Shown: positions 45,359 to 54,262 of the stretch, piece after piece
Layout of the letters: each line of letters starts with the position of its first letter
How positions within the stretch are numbered: position 1 is the first letter of the stretch
Assembly: GCF_029016285.1 (NCBI RefSeq)
Contig: NZ_CP091975.1
Span: 992,001 to 1,056,000 of the forward strand
Direction: 5' to 3'
Length of the DNA: 64,000 nt
DNA from: Vibrio sp. DW001
GTDB lineage: Bacteria > Pseudomonadota > Gammaproteobacteria > Enterobacterales > Vibrionaceae
Position numbers and translations under genes: made by a program
Notes under the pieces: model-generated
What the model saw: only the letters and a program-made list of their open reading frames with translations
Database searches by the model: none
What the model was told of the DNA's origin: nothing

Positions 45359-47026
45359 ATGCCGACCCTATCTATTAAAACGCGATTATACCTGCTGTCT
45401 ATTCTACCATTGCTACTTCTTGCCGCGGGCATGATGTTAGAAACCTATCTGAAAATGACGGAACTGAGCAATTCCCAGATGAAAATGGTTCGTTCTCAGA
45501 TGCTTGAAATGCAAAGAGATCAACTGAAGGCATATATAGAGATTGTCGATTCTGCTCTAATACCTCTTAAAGAAAGTGATGCTCCTGTAGAGCAAGTTGT
45601 TAAAGAGCTTTCAAAAATCAAATATGGACAAGCGGGTTACTTCTTTGGTTATACAAGCGAAGGGGTTCGAGTATTTAGTGGCAGTAGCTCTAAAGGTCTA
45701 GGGGATTCTTTTTGGAACAGCAAAGATTCCAACGGTAATTCCTTTATTCAGGACATTATAAACGACGCAAAAAACGGTGAAGGATATACGTCTTACTATT
45801 TTCCTAAAGCTGGACAAAATGAACCTTTGGAAAAGATGAGCTTCTCTGTATATGAACCTCAATGGGATCTCGTCATAGGGACGGGTTTCTATTTGGATGA
45901 TGTAGAAGAAACCGTCTCCAATATGAGCGCCATGACAAATAAGCAAACTACCGAGAGCTTCACGACAATAGTAATAATCGGTGTAGTAACAATATTGGTC
46001 TCAGCCATGTTCGCTTTTTTTGTGACGAGAACCATTCTTAAGCCTCTTTATCAATTTGACTCATCGATCGCTGATTTTGCTAATGGTAAAGGTGACTTAA
46101 CTGCCCGTATGGATCAATTTAAGGTTCCAGAATTCGCTAAATTAAGTGATAACTTCAATATATTTGTATCCAACCTCCAATCTATTATCAAAAATGTTAC
46201 ACACGTAAGTACTGATATCGGCGAAGAAACGTCAAACATGCGAAGCCGGGCAGACAAAGTCGATACGTTATCTATGCAGCAACGAGAAGAGACCGAACAA
46301 GTTGCCACAGCGATGACAGAGATGACGTCAACCGCTCAAGAGATTTCAAGCAATGCCGTTAATGCAGCTGAGGCCGCTCATATTGCAGAAGATAAAGCGA
46401 CAGAAGCGGTGACCACGGTTGATACTGCCGTTGTATCGGTTGAATCACTAGCAAAAATCATTACTGATGCCGCGATTTCTATGGGAAAACTGGAAAGCAA
46501 TGTAGTCAATATCTCTACATCTCTTAACGTGATTGAGGAAATTGCAGAGCAGACGAACCTATTGGCCTTAAATGCAGCTATTGAAGCGGCAAGAGCGGGA
46601 GAACAAGGTAGAGGGTTTGCAGTTGTGGCGGATGAGGTTCGACAGTTAGCCAGCCGAACTCAGCAGAGTACCCGTGAGATTAGTGAAGTTATCGGTGAGC
46701 TTAAAGTTTCAACAACGGAGGCTGTTTCCGCGATGAATAATAGTAACAGTCAGAGTGAACTGACGGTTGAACAAGCAACGCAAGCGGGTTCTGCGTTACA
46801 GGAAATTTTAACCGCTATAGCGACCATCATGGATATGAACGCATTGATAGCAACCGCTACCGAAGAACAGAGTCAGGTAGGAAAGGAGATATCTCAAAGG
46901 GTTGTCGTTATCTCGGATACCAGTAGCGAAACGGCAGACGTAGCGAATATGAACAGAGTAGCAAGCGGAGAACTTAACGCCAAAGCACAGGACTTAAGTG
47001 CATTAGTGAGTCAGTTTGTCGTATAA
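45359..47026 (+). CDS. methyl-accepting chemotaxis protein, single-Cache sensor
   Basis: The protein has 555 residues from ATG 45359, six bases after AAAGGAG; upstream in-frame codons are rejected. A membrane helix spans about 9-27. An sCache_2-type sensor at about 35-195 contains [20 protein letters not shown] and [21 protein letters not shown] second helix lies at about 203-224, followed by HAMP ([16 protein letters not shown]) and a signalling domain with [20 protein letters not shown]. sCache_2 receptors often sense small carboxylates, but the ligand here is unknown. Confidence 0.94.
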   Translation: MPTLSIKTRLYLLSILPLLLLAAGMMLETYLKMTELSNSQMKMVRSQMLEMQRDQLKAYIEIVDSALIPLKESDAPVEQVVKELSKIKYGQAGYFFGYTSEGVRVFSGSSSKGLGDSFWNSKDSNGNSFIQDIINDAKNGEGYTSYYFPKAGQNEPLEKMSFSVYEPQWDLVIGTGFYLDDVEETVSNMSAMTNKQTTESFTTIVIIGVVTILVSAMFAFFVTRTILKPLYQFDSSIADFANGKGDLTARMDQFKVPEFAKLSDNFNIFVSNLQSIIKNVTHVSTDIGEETSNMRSRADKVDTLSMQQREETEQVATAMTEMTSTAQEISSNAVNAAEAAHIAEDKATEAVTTVDTAVVSVESLAKIITDAAISMGKLESNVVNISTSLNVIEEIAEQTNLLALNAAIEAARAGEQGRGFAVVADEVRQLASRTQQSTREISEVIGELKVSTTEAVSAMNNSNSQSELTVEQATQAGSALQEILTAIATIMDMNALIATATEEQSQVGKEISQRVVVISDTSSETADVANMNRVASGELNAKAQDLSALVSQFVV

Positions 47027-47121
47027 ACAACGACCACAGTTTATGCTCTGCGCTCGTCAGATTGGATACGTCATTAGTTGACTTTCAACACGCGCTGCTT
47101 AAATTGATTCTATCCAAATAA

Positions 47122-47137
47122 CTGTACATACGTACAG
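47122..47137. promoter_or_regulatory. LexA (SOS) box before the VOC gene
   Basis: CTGTACATACGTACAG fits the LexA consensus CTGT-N8-ACAG exactly, with flanking AA and TT extending the symmetry. A TATACT sequence, like a sigma-70 -10 element, follows directly at 47139-47144. Both lie about 45 bases before the VOC-family gene, so LexA binding would block its promoter. Confidence 0.75.
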
Positions 47138-47179
47138 TTATACTCTAGCCTATTGGTACTACCCATGGCTAGAGTATTT

Positions 47180-47557
47180 ATGATGATAAAGATTTCAGTG
47201 AGCATTGATGTATCAGATTTAAAGAAAGCAGAGGCTTTCTATGTTGAAGCGCTTGGTTGTAAAAAGGTTCGTGATCAAGGCGCTATTATGGTTGTTCTTT
47301 CTGTTGAAAATGCCGAGATATATCTGCAAGAAAAACAAGTCGGTTCAAAGCCATTGGTATCGAGTAATGTTGTCCGTGATTATGAACGTCATTGGACTCC
47401 CGTACATTTAGATTTTCTTTGCAATAATGTGAACGAACGTGTTTCAAAAATACGAGAATTGGGTGGCTCACATGAGGGAGGAGAGAGCGGTGAATGGGGT
47501 TCTATTGCTCATTGTTCAGACCCTTTCGGTAATGGATTTTGCTTAATCAACGAGTAA
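47180..47557 (+). CDS. VOC-superfamily (glyoxalase/bleomycin-resistance-like) protein
   Basis: The protein has 125 residues from ATG 47180; starts at 47153 (TTG), 47165 and 47183 are also in frame. Two beta-alpha-beta VOC units are visible: ISVSIDVSDLKKAEAFYVEA, then WTPVHLDFLCNNVNERVSKI and AHCSDPFGNGFCLIN. The metal-position residues include H in VHLDF. VOC proteins include glyoxalases, dioxygenases and drug-binding resistance proteins. The LexA box upstream points to induction by DNA damage, so binding of a DNA-damaging compound is an attractive but unproven idea. Confidence 0.85.
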   Translation: MMIKISVSIDVSDLKKAEAFYVEALGCKKVRDQGAIMVVLSVENAEIYLQEKQVGSKPLVSSNVVRDYERHWTPVHLDFLCNNVNERVSKIRELGGSHEGGESGEWGSIAHCSDPFGNGFCLINE

Positions 47558-47684
47558 TATTGTTCGCATATAGGGCGGTGTCATTCATAGTAGATATTCT
47601 CTCACGAATCTATTAATGATAAAAACAAAACTAACATTGATAGCCGTTATAACGTTGAGTTTACGTAATCAATGGTTAGTTTTG

Positions 47685-47927
47685 TTACTGAGCTAACTGC
47701 ACTAAATCTGATTGTGAGTAGCTTTCTGCTTCTTGACCTTTGGTGATTAAATCGAGCACTTGAAATTCCGCCATGTCACCAAATTCTGTTTTTAGATAGT
47801 CCCTAAAAGCTTGCGGGTTCGGCCATTTACCTCGAACGATGTAACCCTCTTCTCTGTCGAAATCTTCGGTTTCAAAAAATGAAAAATCCGTCATACCGAT
47901 GTTGTGGCAATATAATACAAGATACAT
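47685..47927 (-). CDS. small unrecognised protein
   Basis: An 80-residue frame starts MYLVLYCHNIGMTDFSFFET. A good ribosome-binding sequence (AAGGATTAAGC) precedes ATG 47927. The sequence is soluble, mildly acidic and ends DLVQLAQ. No family is recognised. The clear start site and protein-like composition support a real gene. It is convergent with the VOC gene and 90 bases downstream of the LysR gene. Confidence 0.6.
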   Translation of the reverse strand: MYLVLYCHNIGMTDFSFFETEDFDREEGYIVRGKWPNPQAFRDYLKTEFGDMAEFQVLDLITKGQEAESYSQSDLVQLAQ

Positions 47928-48017
47928 GCTTAATCCTTAGAGTGGGGGTTAACTGGTTAGGTATTTAAAGGGATAACAGCAGTGGATGCAAGCAACAAAG
48001 CCGTCCGTGTTGGGCAA

Positions 48018-48926
48018 CTAATATTCTAATCTGTCAGGTAACCGTTCTTGCATGAAATCAAGGAAAGCGGTTACTTTTCTTGAACGGTTAAAACGCTCTG
48101 AAGATAAGAGTGCGACGATGTCTGCGGTAGCGAGTTCGTATGAAGGGAGGACTTGTACCAGTTTCCCGTTCTCAAGTTCTTGCTGTACATCCCACTCAGA
48201 ACGTTGAATTATCCCTTGTCCAGCAACGCACCAATCCTTCGTTACTTGACTGACGTTGCTTGATAAGACAGGAGAGATTCTGACATTTTTCACGTGACCA
48301 GTGATTGCTTCAGTGAATCGCCACATAATGGCATCTTCATTATTCTCTCTTAGCGCAATACATCGATGATTCCCTAGGTCTGTAGGCGTTTCTAATGGCG
48401 GTGCGGACTTGATATAACGAGGAGAAGCCAGTAAAAATCTTTTATTTTTGGCCAAAACGACTCTTTTAAGGGAAGAATCATCCAATTGACCAATGTAAAA
48501 CATGATATCAGGGCTATTGTACACTGACCATTTAGGGATATCAGAGAGGCTAAGTTCAATTTTTGTTAACGGGTATTGGTTTTGAAACTCCGCCGCGATT
48601 GGGCCAATGTGTCGCTCTCCAAAGCCAATGGGCGAAACTAACTTTAAATCACCAGAAATGGCTAACTTCTTGTCCGAAATATCTTGTTGTAGGTTTTCTA
48701 ATTCCAACAAGATCAGCTGTCCTTTTCTAGCAAAGATTTCCCCTTCGTTGGTCAATGATATTGAGCGAGCATTTCTTTCTACCAGTTTAATACCGAGTTT
48801 ACCTTCAATATTTTGCAACCGTTGAGAGACACTTGGTGGAGTGACATTCATTTTTCGAGCGGCGGCAGCTAACGAGCGACTAGCCGCAATGGTAATGAAA
48901 AATTCAATATCTTGAGATGATACCAT
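48018..48926 (-). CDS. LysR-family regulator, divergent to tauE-like gene
   Basis: The protein has 302 residues from ATG 48926 (MVSSQDIEFF); a TTG nine bases upstream overlaps the ribosome-binding sequence. The helix-turn-helix is SRSLAAAARKMNVTPPSVSQ. The effector domain at about 90-295 is of the CrgA/GcvA type. It is divergent from the TauE/SafE-type gene at 49023, about 95 bases away, which it probably controls. Confidence 0.9.
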   Translation of the reverse strand: MVSSQDIEFFITIAASRSLAAAARKMNVTPPSVSQRLQNIEGKLGIKLVERNARSISLTNEGEIFARKGQLILLELENLQQDISDKKLAISGDLKLVSPIGFGERHIGPIAAEFQNQYPLTKIELSLSDIPKWSVYNSPDIMFYIGQLDDSSLKRVVLAKNKRFLLASPRYIKSAPPLETPTDLGNHRCIALRENNEDAIMWRFTEAITGHVKNVRISPVLSSNVSQVTKDWCVAGQGIIQRSEWDVQQELENGKLVQVLPSYELATADIVALLSSERFNRSRKVTAFLDFMQERLPDRLEY

Positions 48927-49022
48927 TAAGTTCAACCTTAACTATAAAGTTAGTAGCCATTAATTTAACTTTATTTTGTCCGGTTGTAAAATATCAATAC
49001 AAAACCTCATACGAGATGTGAA

Positions 49023-49817
49023 ATGGAACATTTATTAACGTTACACAGTGCTGATTGGGTCTATTCATTTTTATTCGCCATCGCCGTAGTCGCAGGTATC
49101 GTTGATGCGATTGCGGGTGGTGGTGGGCTTATCACGATACCTAGTCTATTATTATTTGGCTTACCTCCAATGGTTGCATTAGGCACGAATAAACTTCAAG
49201 CTGTCATCGGGGAATTGACGACGTCACTTGTGTTTATTTTCAGTAAGCAGCTACCAATGAAAGGAATAGTATTAGGGATTCTGTTTACTTCGATAGGTGC
49301 GATAGCAGGTTCCATTGCCGTGAGCCTTGTTGATAAAGAATCGCTACAGGTATTGTTGCCATTTATGATGGCGGGCCTCACGATTTACTCGATAACGTCA
49401 AGTAAGCTTAAATCAACGGATGCATCCGAAGCTAAGCTGTCTATATCCAATTTTATGGTATTAAATGGACTGCTCATTGGTTTTTATAATGGTTTTTTTG
49501 GTCCTGGAACGGGGTCATTCTGGATGCTGGCATTTGTGATATTGCTGGGTTACACCATTAAACAAGCGACAATGGTAACCAAACCTCTAAACCTTGTTGG
49601 AAACATGGCGTCACTGATACTTTTTATTGCATTAGGGCATGTAGACTATACGATGGGTTTGATTATGGGAGCAGGGCAAATAGTAGGCTCTGTCATTGGT
49701 AGTAAGTTTGTCATTGCGTATGGCACTAAGCTTGTTCGTCCTGTATTCATCTCTGTGAGTATGGCGATGACGGTCAAGTTGATATATGAAAACTTGACCA
49801 TCGAATTATTTATTTAG
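49023..49817 (+). CDS. TauE/SafE-family anion exporter
   Basis: The 264 residues form seven to eight hydrophobic helices. Two family repeats are seen, VVAGIVDAIAGGGGLITIPS near the start and LIGFYNGFFGPGTGSFWML in the middle, with the conserved GGGG and GFFGPGTG loops. The family exports sulfite, sulfoacetate or related organic anions. The substrate here is unknown. It is divergent from a LysR gene. Confidence 0.9.
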   Translation: MEHLLTLHSADWVYSFLFAIAVVAGIVDAIAGGGGLITIPSLLLFGLPPMVALGTNKLQAVIGELTTSLVFIFSKQLPMKGIVLGILFTSIGAIAGSIAVSLVDKESLQVLLPFMMAGLTIYSITSSKLKSTDASEAKLSISNFMVLNGLLIGFYNGFFGPGTGSFWMLAFVILLGYTIKQATMVTKPLNLVGNMASLILFIALGHVDYTMGLIMGAGQIVGSVIGSKFVIAYGTKLVRPVFISVSMAMTVKLIYENLTIELFI

Positions 49818-49826
49818 CTTTGTGCT

Positions 49827-49913
49827 CTGGGGTTTCATTTACGAAATCATTCGATAGAGAAAGGGCAAGAAGATAAACCACATCAAATGTCTAGAACCGT
49901 CACTTTTGGCATC
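49827..49913. repeat. conserved intergenic repeat, family B, copy 2
   Basis: GGGGTTTCATTTACGAAATC at the left and AAATGTCTAGAACCGTCAC with TTTTGGCAT at the right align with the copy at 18350 across about 87 bases. The element lies between the TauE-type and MOSC genes and has no open frame. Confidence 0.55.
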
Positions 49914-49941
49914 GTACTTGTTCGCTTGTCCCACAGTAAAT

Positions 49942-50631
49942 TTATTTCCTAGAGCCCAACAACCGTAAAGACCAATCTTCGACTAAGTGCTTGTCTAAGC
50001 GACATTCGACTAGCCTTCTCCACGAGTCAACGAGAGGTAAAGTTAACAGTTGTCGAAGTTCTTGTTCATCTAGACAGCCTTCAAAAATCAGTCCCATTAT
50101 TCTCGATAAGGGCCAATCTGGATAAGGTCGGTCACAGAGAATAATGTCGTCACCTTCTCCTAACTCTCCTGTTTCCAATACCCTAAAATACCAACCAGTT
50201 CGTAGTGTATTCTGTAGTCTAAGCGACATATCCGATTGCTCAAATCTCACGTTTAATTTCCAGCACGGCATTCGTCCTTGCGATACTTCAAGAAGTGTTG
50301 ATCCAATACGAATTTTGTCTTCCAGACAAATTGTATATTCATTTAGACCGATTGAACTAATGTTTTCCCCAAAAGCTCCGACAGTTTTAAGGACAGGCTT
50401 TTCTCCGATCTCTTTACGCCACTCTGGGTAGTGTTCGGTCGGATAGATATGAAGTGCTTTTTCTACCCCTCCGTGAAAACGCGGATCGCCTTGCTCATCA
50501 TCAGTAAAACCTAATGCTGAAACCTGTTGGCGTCCAGTCGTTGGCTTTTTATTTATTGCGCTTTGCGCTCCTTTAGCAAATGGCACTGCTTTACCAACCA
50601 AAACAGCATTTACTATTCCTAATCTTGTCAT
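49942..50631 (-). CDS. MOSC-domain protein (YiiM-like)
   Basis: This 229-residue protein has a MOSC domain at about 45-165, including GDPRFHGGVEKALHIYPTEH, GAFGENISSIGLNE and the conserved cysteine in QGRMPCWKLNVRF. The C-terminal 3-alpha domain is at about 175-225. YiiM-type proteins are molybdenum-cofactor enzymes that reduce N-hydroxylated bases such as 6-hydroxyaminopurine. A detoxification role for base analogues fits the DNA-repair genes nearby. Confidence 0.9.
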   Translation of the reverse strand: MTRLGIVNAVLVGKAVPFAKGAQSAINKKPTTGRQQVSALGFTDDEQGDPRFHGGVEKALHIYPTEHYPEWRKEIGEKPVLKTVGAFGENISSIGLNEYTICLEDKIRIGSTLLEVSQGRMPCWKLNVRFEQSDMSLRLQNTLRTGWYFRVLETGELGEGDDIILCDRPYPDWPLSRIMGLIFEGCLDEQELRQLLTLPLVDSWRRLVECRLDKHLVEDWSLRLLGSRK

Positions 50632-50727
50632 ATTTACTTGCTAGTCCTCATTTCGAATAGCATCAATACGAAAAATTCTGCCTTTTATCGTAAGCCCATT
50701 CACTCGGGAATTGATGGATGCCTGTTC

Positions 50728-51033
50728 TTACAATGAAACTTCAACATCGATTAAATCAACACAATTCTGAGGTCGAGAACGAGTGTTATCAGTGTGCCAT
50801 TGACCATTTACTGTTCTAACATTTGCTAATAGTGCAATTTGGATGCATTTCCAATCACCAGCCACGATTCCTTTGCTGTCAGTACCACCAAATTGATAAC
50901 ACAAGACCTGCTGTCGTCCATTTTTTTTCCCTATAACGTGAGGACACATTTCTTTTTCATGCCCTTGGTAGGTGGCAAAAATCTGCTTTTTATTAATTAT
51001 TGCGTCTCGAACTAACTCATATGTAATCGCCAT
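50728..51033 (-). CDS. small conserved-looking protein, WYL-like pattern
   Basis: A 101-residue frame contains MAITYELVRDAIINKKQIFA, then CPHVIGKKNGRQQVLCYQFG and WKCIQIALLANVRTV. The middle resembles a WYL-like beta fold (H-x3-K-x2-GR-x4-CYQF), which in other proteins binds nucleotides or nucleic acid. No DNA-binding domain is attached. The assignment is tentative. Pairing of four cysteines with an otherwise compact fold is notable. Confidence 0.6.
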   Translation of the reverse strand: MAITYELVRDAIINKKQIFATYQGHEKEMCPHVIGKKNGRQQVLCYQFGGTDSKGIVAGDWKCIQIALLANVRTVNGQWHTDNTRSRPQNCVDLIDVEVSL

Positions 51034-51356
51034 AAAAAATTCCTTTATTCTTTAGTTAACCGAGGTTATCAATTTACTTAATATATTCAGTTTAAATGTT
51101 ATCAACTTAAAAGGCATCCATTTGAGACATGACCGTCGTTGTATCGATAAATCATATATACCTAGTAATACGTGTAGTTTACCTGAAATACTGAAGAAAC
51201 GTATAAAGGGAGAGGTATTTCACGTTATAAACCGTATGTGTGTTCATTAGCCCTTTTACCCTTGTCTTTCAAGCTATAACAACGGCTTAAAAGACATTCT
51301 TTACCGCCTACTTTTTGTTAGCTACAATCTATATTTCGTACTATGGATTGCACGTT
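51034..51356. other. gap without a recognisable gene
   Basis: This A+T-rich stretch separates the minus-strand small protein from the next plus-strand ORF. I found no convincing terminator, operator or open frame. Confidence 0.4.
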
Positions 51357-51569
51357 ATGGTTCAGATTCAGAATGATGATACTCGTTACTTTGTCGAAAT
51401 TAGTTTAATTCGTTTAGAAATCATTCGGTGTGGCTTTGACCAAAAGCAAAATTTGGACAAAGGCCAGCAAAATGATGAAGGCATTCACCGTTTGTTTTTA
51501 ACTAAGGGTCAGTACAATAAATTTGTTAGTCGTTGTGAGTCACAGCTCCAATCTGTATTAGACACATGA
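51357..51569 (+). CDS. small unrecognised protein
   Basis: A 70-residue frame from ATG 51357 reads MVQIQNDDTRYFVEISLIRL, then GIHRLFLTKGQYNKFVSRCE and ends SVLDT. The longer reading starts 42 bases earlier with no ribosome-binding sequence. It is soluble and basic-acidic mixed. I do not recognise a family, though composition suggests a real small protein. Confidence 0.5.
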   Translation: MVQIQNDDTRYFVEISLIRLEIIRCGFDQKQNLDKGQQNDEGIHRLFLTKGQYNKFVSRCESQLQSVLDT

Positions 51570-51691
51570 CCGACGAGTGAACAAGGAAGCGTGGTATATT
51601 TTCGCTCCTTAACGTATTAACCAATAGTTTTTTGCCATTGTTAAGGCGTTATATTTTTATTTAGGTTCGCGCCAACAATCAAGGAATAGTT

Positions 51692-51805
51692 ATGAATTCA
51701 GGTAATAATCAATGGGTGTTAGATCTAGGTCAAAAGCACATCATTATTTAACGTAGATATGAAATGCTGGGTGCGATAAATGATGTATTGATCCCCGAGC
51801 TTTAG
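51692..51805 (+). pseudogene. possible YrhK-like gene remnant
   Basis: The ATG at 51692 reads MNSGNNQWVLDLGQKHIII, then a stop; the next frame reads RRYEMLGAINDVLIPEL and a stop. Together they resemble the start of YrhK-type small membrane proteins, with the membrane part deleted. AAGGAATAG precedes the ATG. The gap around it (51570-51925) otherwise holds the upstream region of the fusion gene. Confidence 0.35.
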
Positions 51806-51925
51806 TCGCTAAATATAACAAGTTTTAAAGCGTGCTTTCGTTAGTCGGAATATCCTATCTTACGACTTGTTTATGGTGATAGCTTGTTGCTCCGGTTTCG
51901 CGATAGGTAACACTAAGGATCGACT

Positions 51926-53020
51926 ATGATGTTTTTTGACAGGTTTGAATGCCGTATTGGTAGCGTTATAGTTGCTGGCGATAAAAATGGGCTGACACAT
52001 CTTTGCATAGATAACGGAAGCAAAAATCTTTCAATTCCATCAGATTGGCAGCATAACTCGGATAACTTTAATGATGTACGATGGCAATTGAACGAATACC
52101 TTAGTGGTATTCGTTGCCATTTCGATCTTAAGGTTTCACCTCAAGGAACCGAGTTTCAAAAGAAGGTGTGGCAAGCTCTAACAACCATTCCTTATGCTCA
52201 AACGGAAAGTTACAAAGCGGTCGCAGAAAAGGTAGGTGATGAAAAAGCAAGCCGTGCCGTTGGCATGGCAAATAATAAAAACCCGCTGCCGATTATCATC
52301 CCTTGCCATCGAGTTATCGGCAGTAATCGCAAGCTAACGGGCTATGCCTTTGGCTTAGATATCAAAATCAAGCTGATTGAATTGGAGCAGATCAATACGG
52401 TATTTCGGCGACTAGCCAAGCATTTCGGTGAATTTACGTGGTGGCATTCTGACAATCCCTACGAGGTAATGGTGGGGGCTATTCTGACTCAAAACACCAA
52501 CTGGAAAAATGTAGAAAAGGCCTTAAATAATCTAAACGGTCAACTCTGTCCTAAAAAGATATTGGCTATGCCGGAAAGTTCACTTGCAGAATTAATAAGG
52601 CCTAGCGGGTACTACAATCAGAAAGCAACCAATCTTAGAGCGATGACAAAATGGTATCAGCATTATCAGTTCGATATCGAGAATGTACGGAGCCAAGACA
52701 AGCAAAAATTGAGAAATGAACTGCTGGCAATAAAAGGCATTGGTGGCGAAACCGCTGACTCTATCCTTGTCTATGCCATCGGTAAATCATCTTTCGTTAT
52801 TGATGCGTATACCCGCCGAATATTTTCTAGAGTAGGGCTTAAGGTACCGAAAGATTATGATGAGTTTAGAGCGAAGATAGAAGATGCAATAATAGATGAC
52901 TGTGTAAAATACGCATACCTTCATGGCCTCATGGTCGAACACGCCAAGGCCTTTTGCCTTAAATCAAAAGCGAAATGTCTTGTTTGCCCAATAAAAGATA
53001 TCTGTCAATCTTCAACGTGA
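51926..53020 (+). CDS. fusion of O6-alkylguanine methyltransferase and MagIII-like Fe-S glycosylase
   Basis: This 364-residue protein starts at ATG 51926, six bases after AAGGA. Residues 1-155 form an Ogt-type methyltransferase with acceptor C127 in IPCHRV. Residues 160-364 form an HhH-GPD glycosylase closest to endonuclease III/MagIII: MVGAILTQNTNWKNVEKAL, LIRPSGYYNQKA, hairpin IKGIGGETADSI and catalytic D293 in VIDAY. The lysine that gives EndoIII its lyase activity is E275 here, as in MagIII-type 3-methyladenine glycosylases. C344, C351, C354 and C360 (C-x6-C-x2-C-x5-C) form an intact 4Fe-4S loop. It probably repairs both O6- and N3-alkyl lesions. Confidence 0.92.
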   Translation: MMFFDRFECRIGSVIVAGDKNGLTHLCIDNGSKNLSIPSDWQHNSDNFNDVRWQLNEYLSGIRCHFDLKVSPQGTEFQKKVWQALTTIPYAQTESYKAVAEKVGDEKASRAVGMANNKNPLPIIIPCHRVIGSNRKLTGYAFGLDIKIKLIELEQINTVFRRLAKHFGEFTWWHSDNPYEVMVGAILTQNTNWKNVEKALNNLNGQLCPKKILAMPESSLAELIRPSGYYNQKATNLRAMTKWYQHYQFDIENVRSQDKQKLRNELLAIKGIGGETADSILVYAIGKSSFVIDAYTRRIFSRVGLKVPKDYDEFRAKIEDAIIDDCVKYAYLHGLMVEHAKAFCLKSKAKCLVCPIKDICQSST

Positions 53021-53050
53021 CATACAATTTAAGAAATAGAGAGGTTCCAA

Positions 53051-53422
53051 ATGACAAAAACAACCCAAAGTGTCGCCGTTATATTTGAAGTGAGCCCCAA
53101 AAAAGCACATATGCAAGATTACCTTGACGTTGCCGCAGAACTAAAAGAACACCTAATGAGCATGGAAGGCTTTATATCGATAGAACGATTTCAAAGCCTT
53201 GTTGACGAGAACAAATTGTTGAGCCTATCGTTTTGGGAAAGTGAAGAAGCGGTCAAATCATGGAGAGAGCAAGTGGAACATCGACAAGCTCAGAAAAAAG
53301 GATACAAGGATTATTTTGATGACTACCGCATACGTGTTGCCAGTGTTGACAGAGACTACACAATGAACGAAAGAGAGCAAGCCCCAAAAGATTCAAATAA
53401 CCATATTGAAAACAACCAATAA
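53051..53422 (+). CDS. antibiotic-biosynthesis-monooxygenase (ABM) domain protein
   Basis: This 123-residue protein has a ferredoxin-like ABM domain at about 5-95, with VIFEVSPKKAHMQDYLDVAA, the MEGFISIERF strand and LLSLSFWESEEAVKSWREQV. GAGAGG lies six bases before ATG 53051. It follows the fusion repair gene by 30 bases, so they are probably co-transcribed. ABM proteins oxidise aromatic compounds or bind heme; the link to alkylation repair is unexplained. The tail after 100 is hydrophilic. Confidence 0.85.
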   Translation: MTKTTQSVAVIFEVSPKKAHMQDYLDVAAELKEHLMSMEGFISIERFQSLVDENKLLSLSFWESEEAVKSWREQVEHRQAQKKGYKDYFDDYRIRVASVDRDYTMNEREQAPKDSNNHIENNQ

Positions 53423-53469
53423 TTTCACACCAATTGCGTCGTATTCCGCAAACCACGAAGAAAGAAACG

Positions 53470-53922
53470 CTAGCGCAGAGCCTCTTTGTTTAACTCAACA
53501 GCATGATTATGAAGCCTGACGACCTCCGGTGAGAGTGTTTCATCAACAAATCGTGCCAATATGGGCATGAATTCATCGGCGAATTGTAGGCAAGCGCATA
53601 ATGCATCTAGCGTCGTGTTCATTGACCGCCATTTTTCATTTGTGAAAGGGATGTGCATTTCAGTGTAATGAGTGCCGTATACGTTGATTGCAATGCTTGC
53701 TTCGTAGCGCTCTATTGATTCATCGATAGAAAGTGCGTGTTTCGAATTGACACTTATTCGGAGGCTAGACGGATTCTGTGGAATTTCCGTTGTTATCGAG
53801 AGGAAATCACATCGTTCGCTGACATAGATATTAAAATGCACACCTGGTAGTTCTGATAAAGAAAGGCATAATTGATTGCCACTTTTTAGATTCTGCAGTA
53901 TTTTTTTGTAAACATTGTTCAT
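53470..53922 (-). CDS. unrecognised 150-residue protein
   Basis: A 150-residue frame from ATG 53922 (MNNVYKKILQNLKSGNQLCL), with AAAAGAG just upstream; a GTG four codons earlier is less likely. Mixed alpha/beta composition has no membrane helix or signal. Segments such as ISVNSKHALSIDESIERYEA and WRSMNTTLDALCACLQFADE look like a folded soluble protein. No family is recognised. It is convergent with the ABM gene. Confidence 0.6.
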   Translation of the reverse strand: MNNVYKKILQNLKSGNQLCLSLSELPGVHFNIYVSERCDFLSITTEIPQNPSSLRISVNSKHALSIDESIERYEASIAINVYGTHYTEMHIPFTNEKWRSMNTTLDALCACLQFADEFMPILARFVDETLSPEVVRLHNHAVELNKEALR

Positions 53923-54262
53923 GTCTCTTTTCACTTATTTACCTTATCTGAGACTTTCCTGTCTGATGAATTCCTTTTGTGTTCGAAATGATTTTCTGAT
54001 GCTTAGATTTATATAATAATTGTTTGATATGAACATCATGGAATTGTCATTTGAGTGAATGTTTTTCAGAGAATACGAAGAGAAGTGTAACTAGTTGTAC
54101 ACTGACGAGATTGTCAATATAAACTGAAGTGAAAATGCGCAATATACAATGCCGTAGAACAATGACCAACGAGTCGATTAAGAGGTTGATTATCGAAATA
54201 GTAGCGAACGGACACTCATTAGTAAGTGCAATATAATAAGACGATGATTTAGGGGAGGCATT

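Noticed and set aside
45022..45432. 136-codon minus-strand frame overlapping the chemoreceptor start
   Set aside because: It has no ribosome-binding site, overlaps a clear gene start and has an unusual Tyr/Ser-rich composition.
51315..51356. Extended start for the 70-residue ORF
   Set aside because: No ribosome-binding site at the earlier codon, and the added residues are hydrophobic and unlike the rest.
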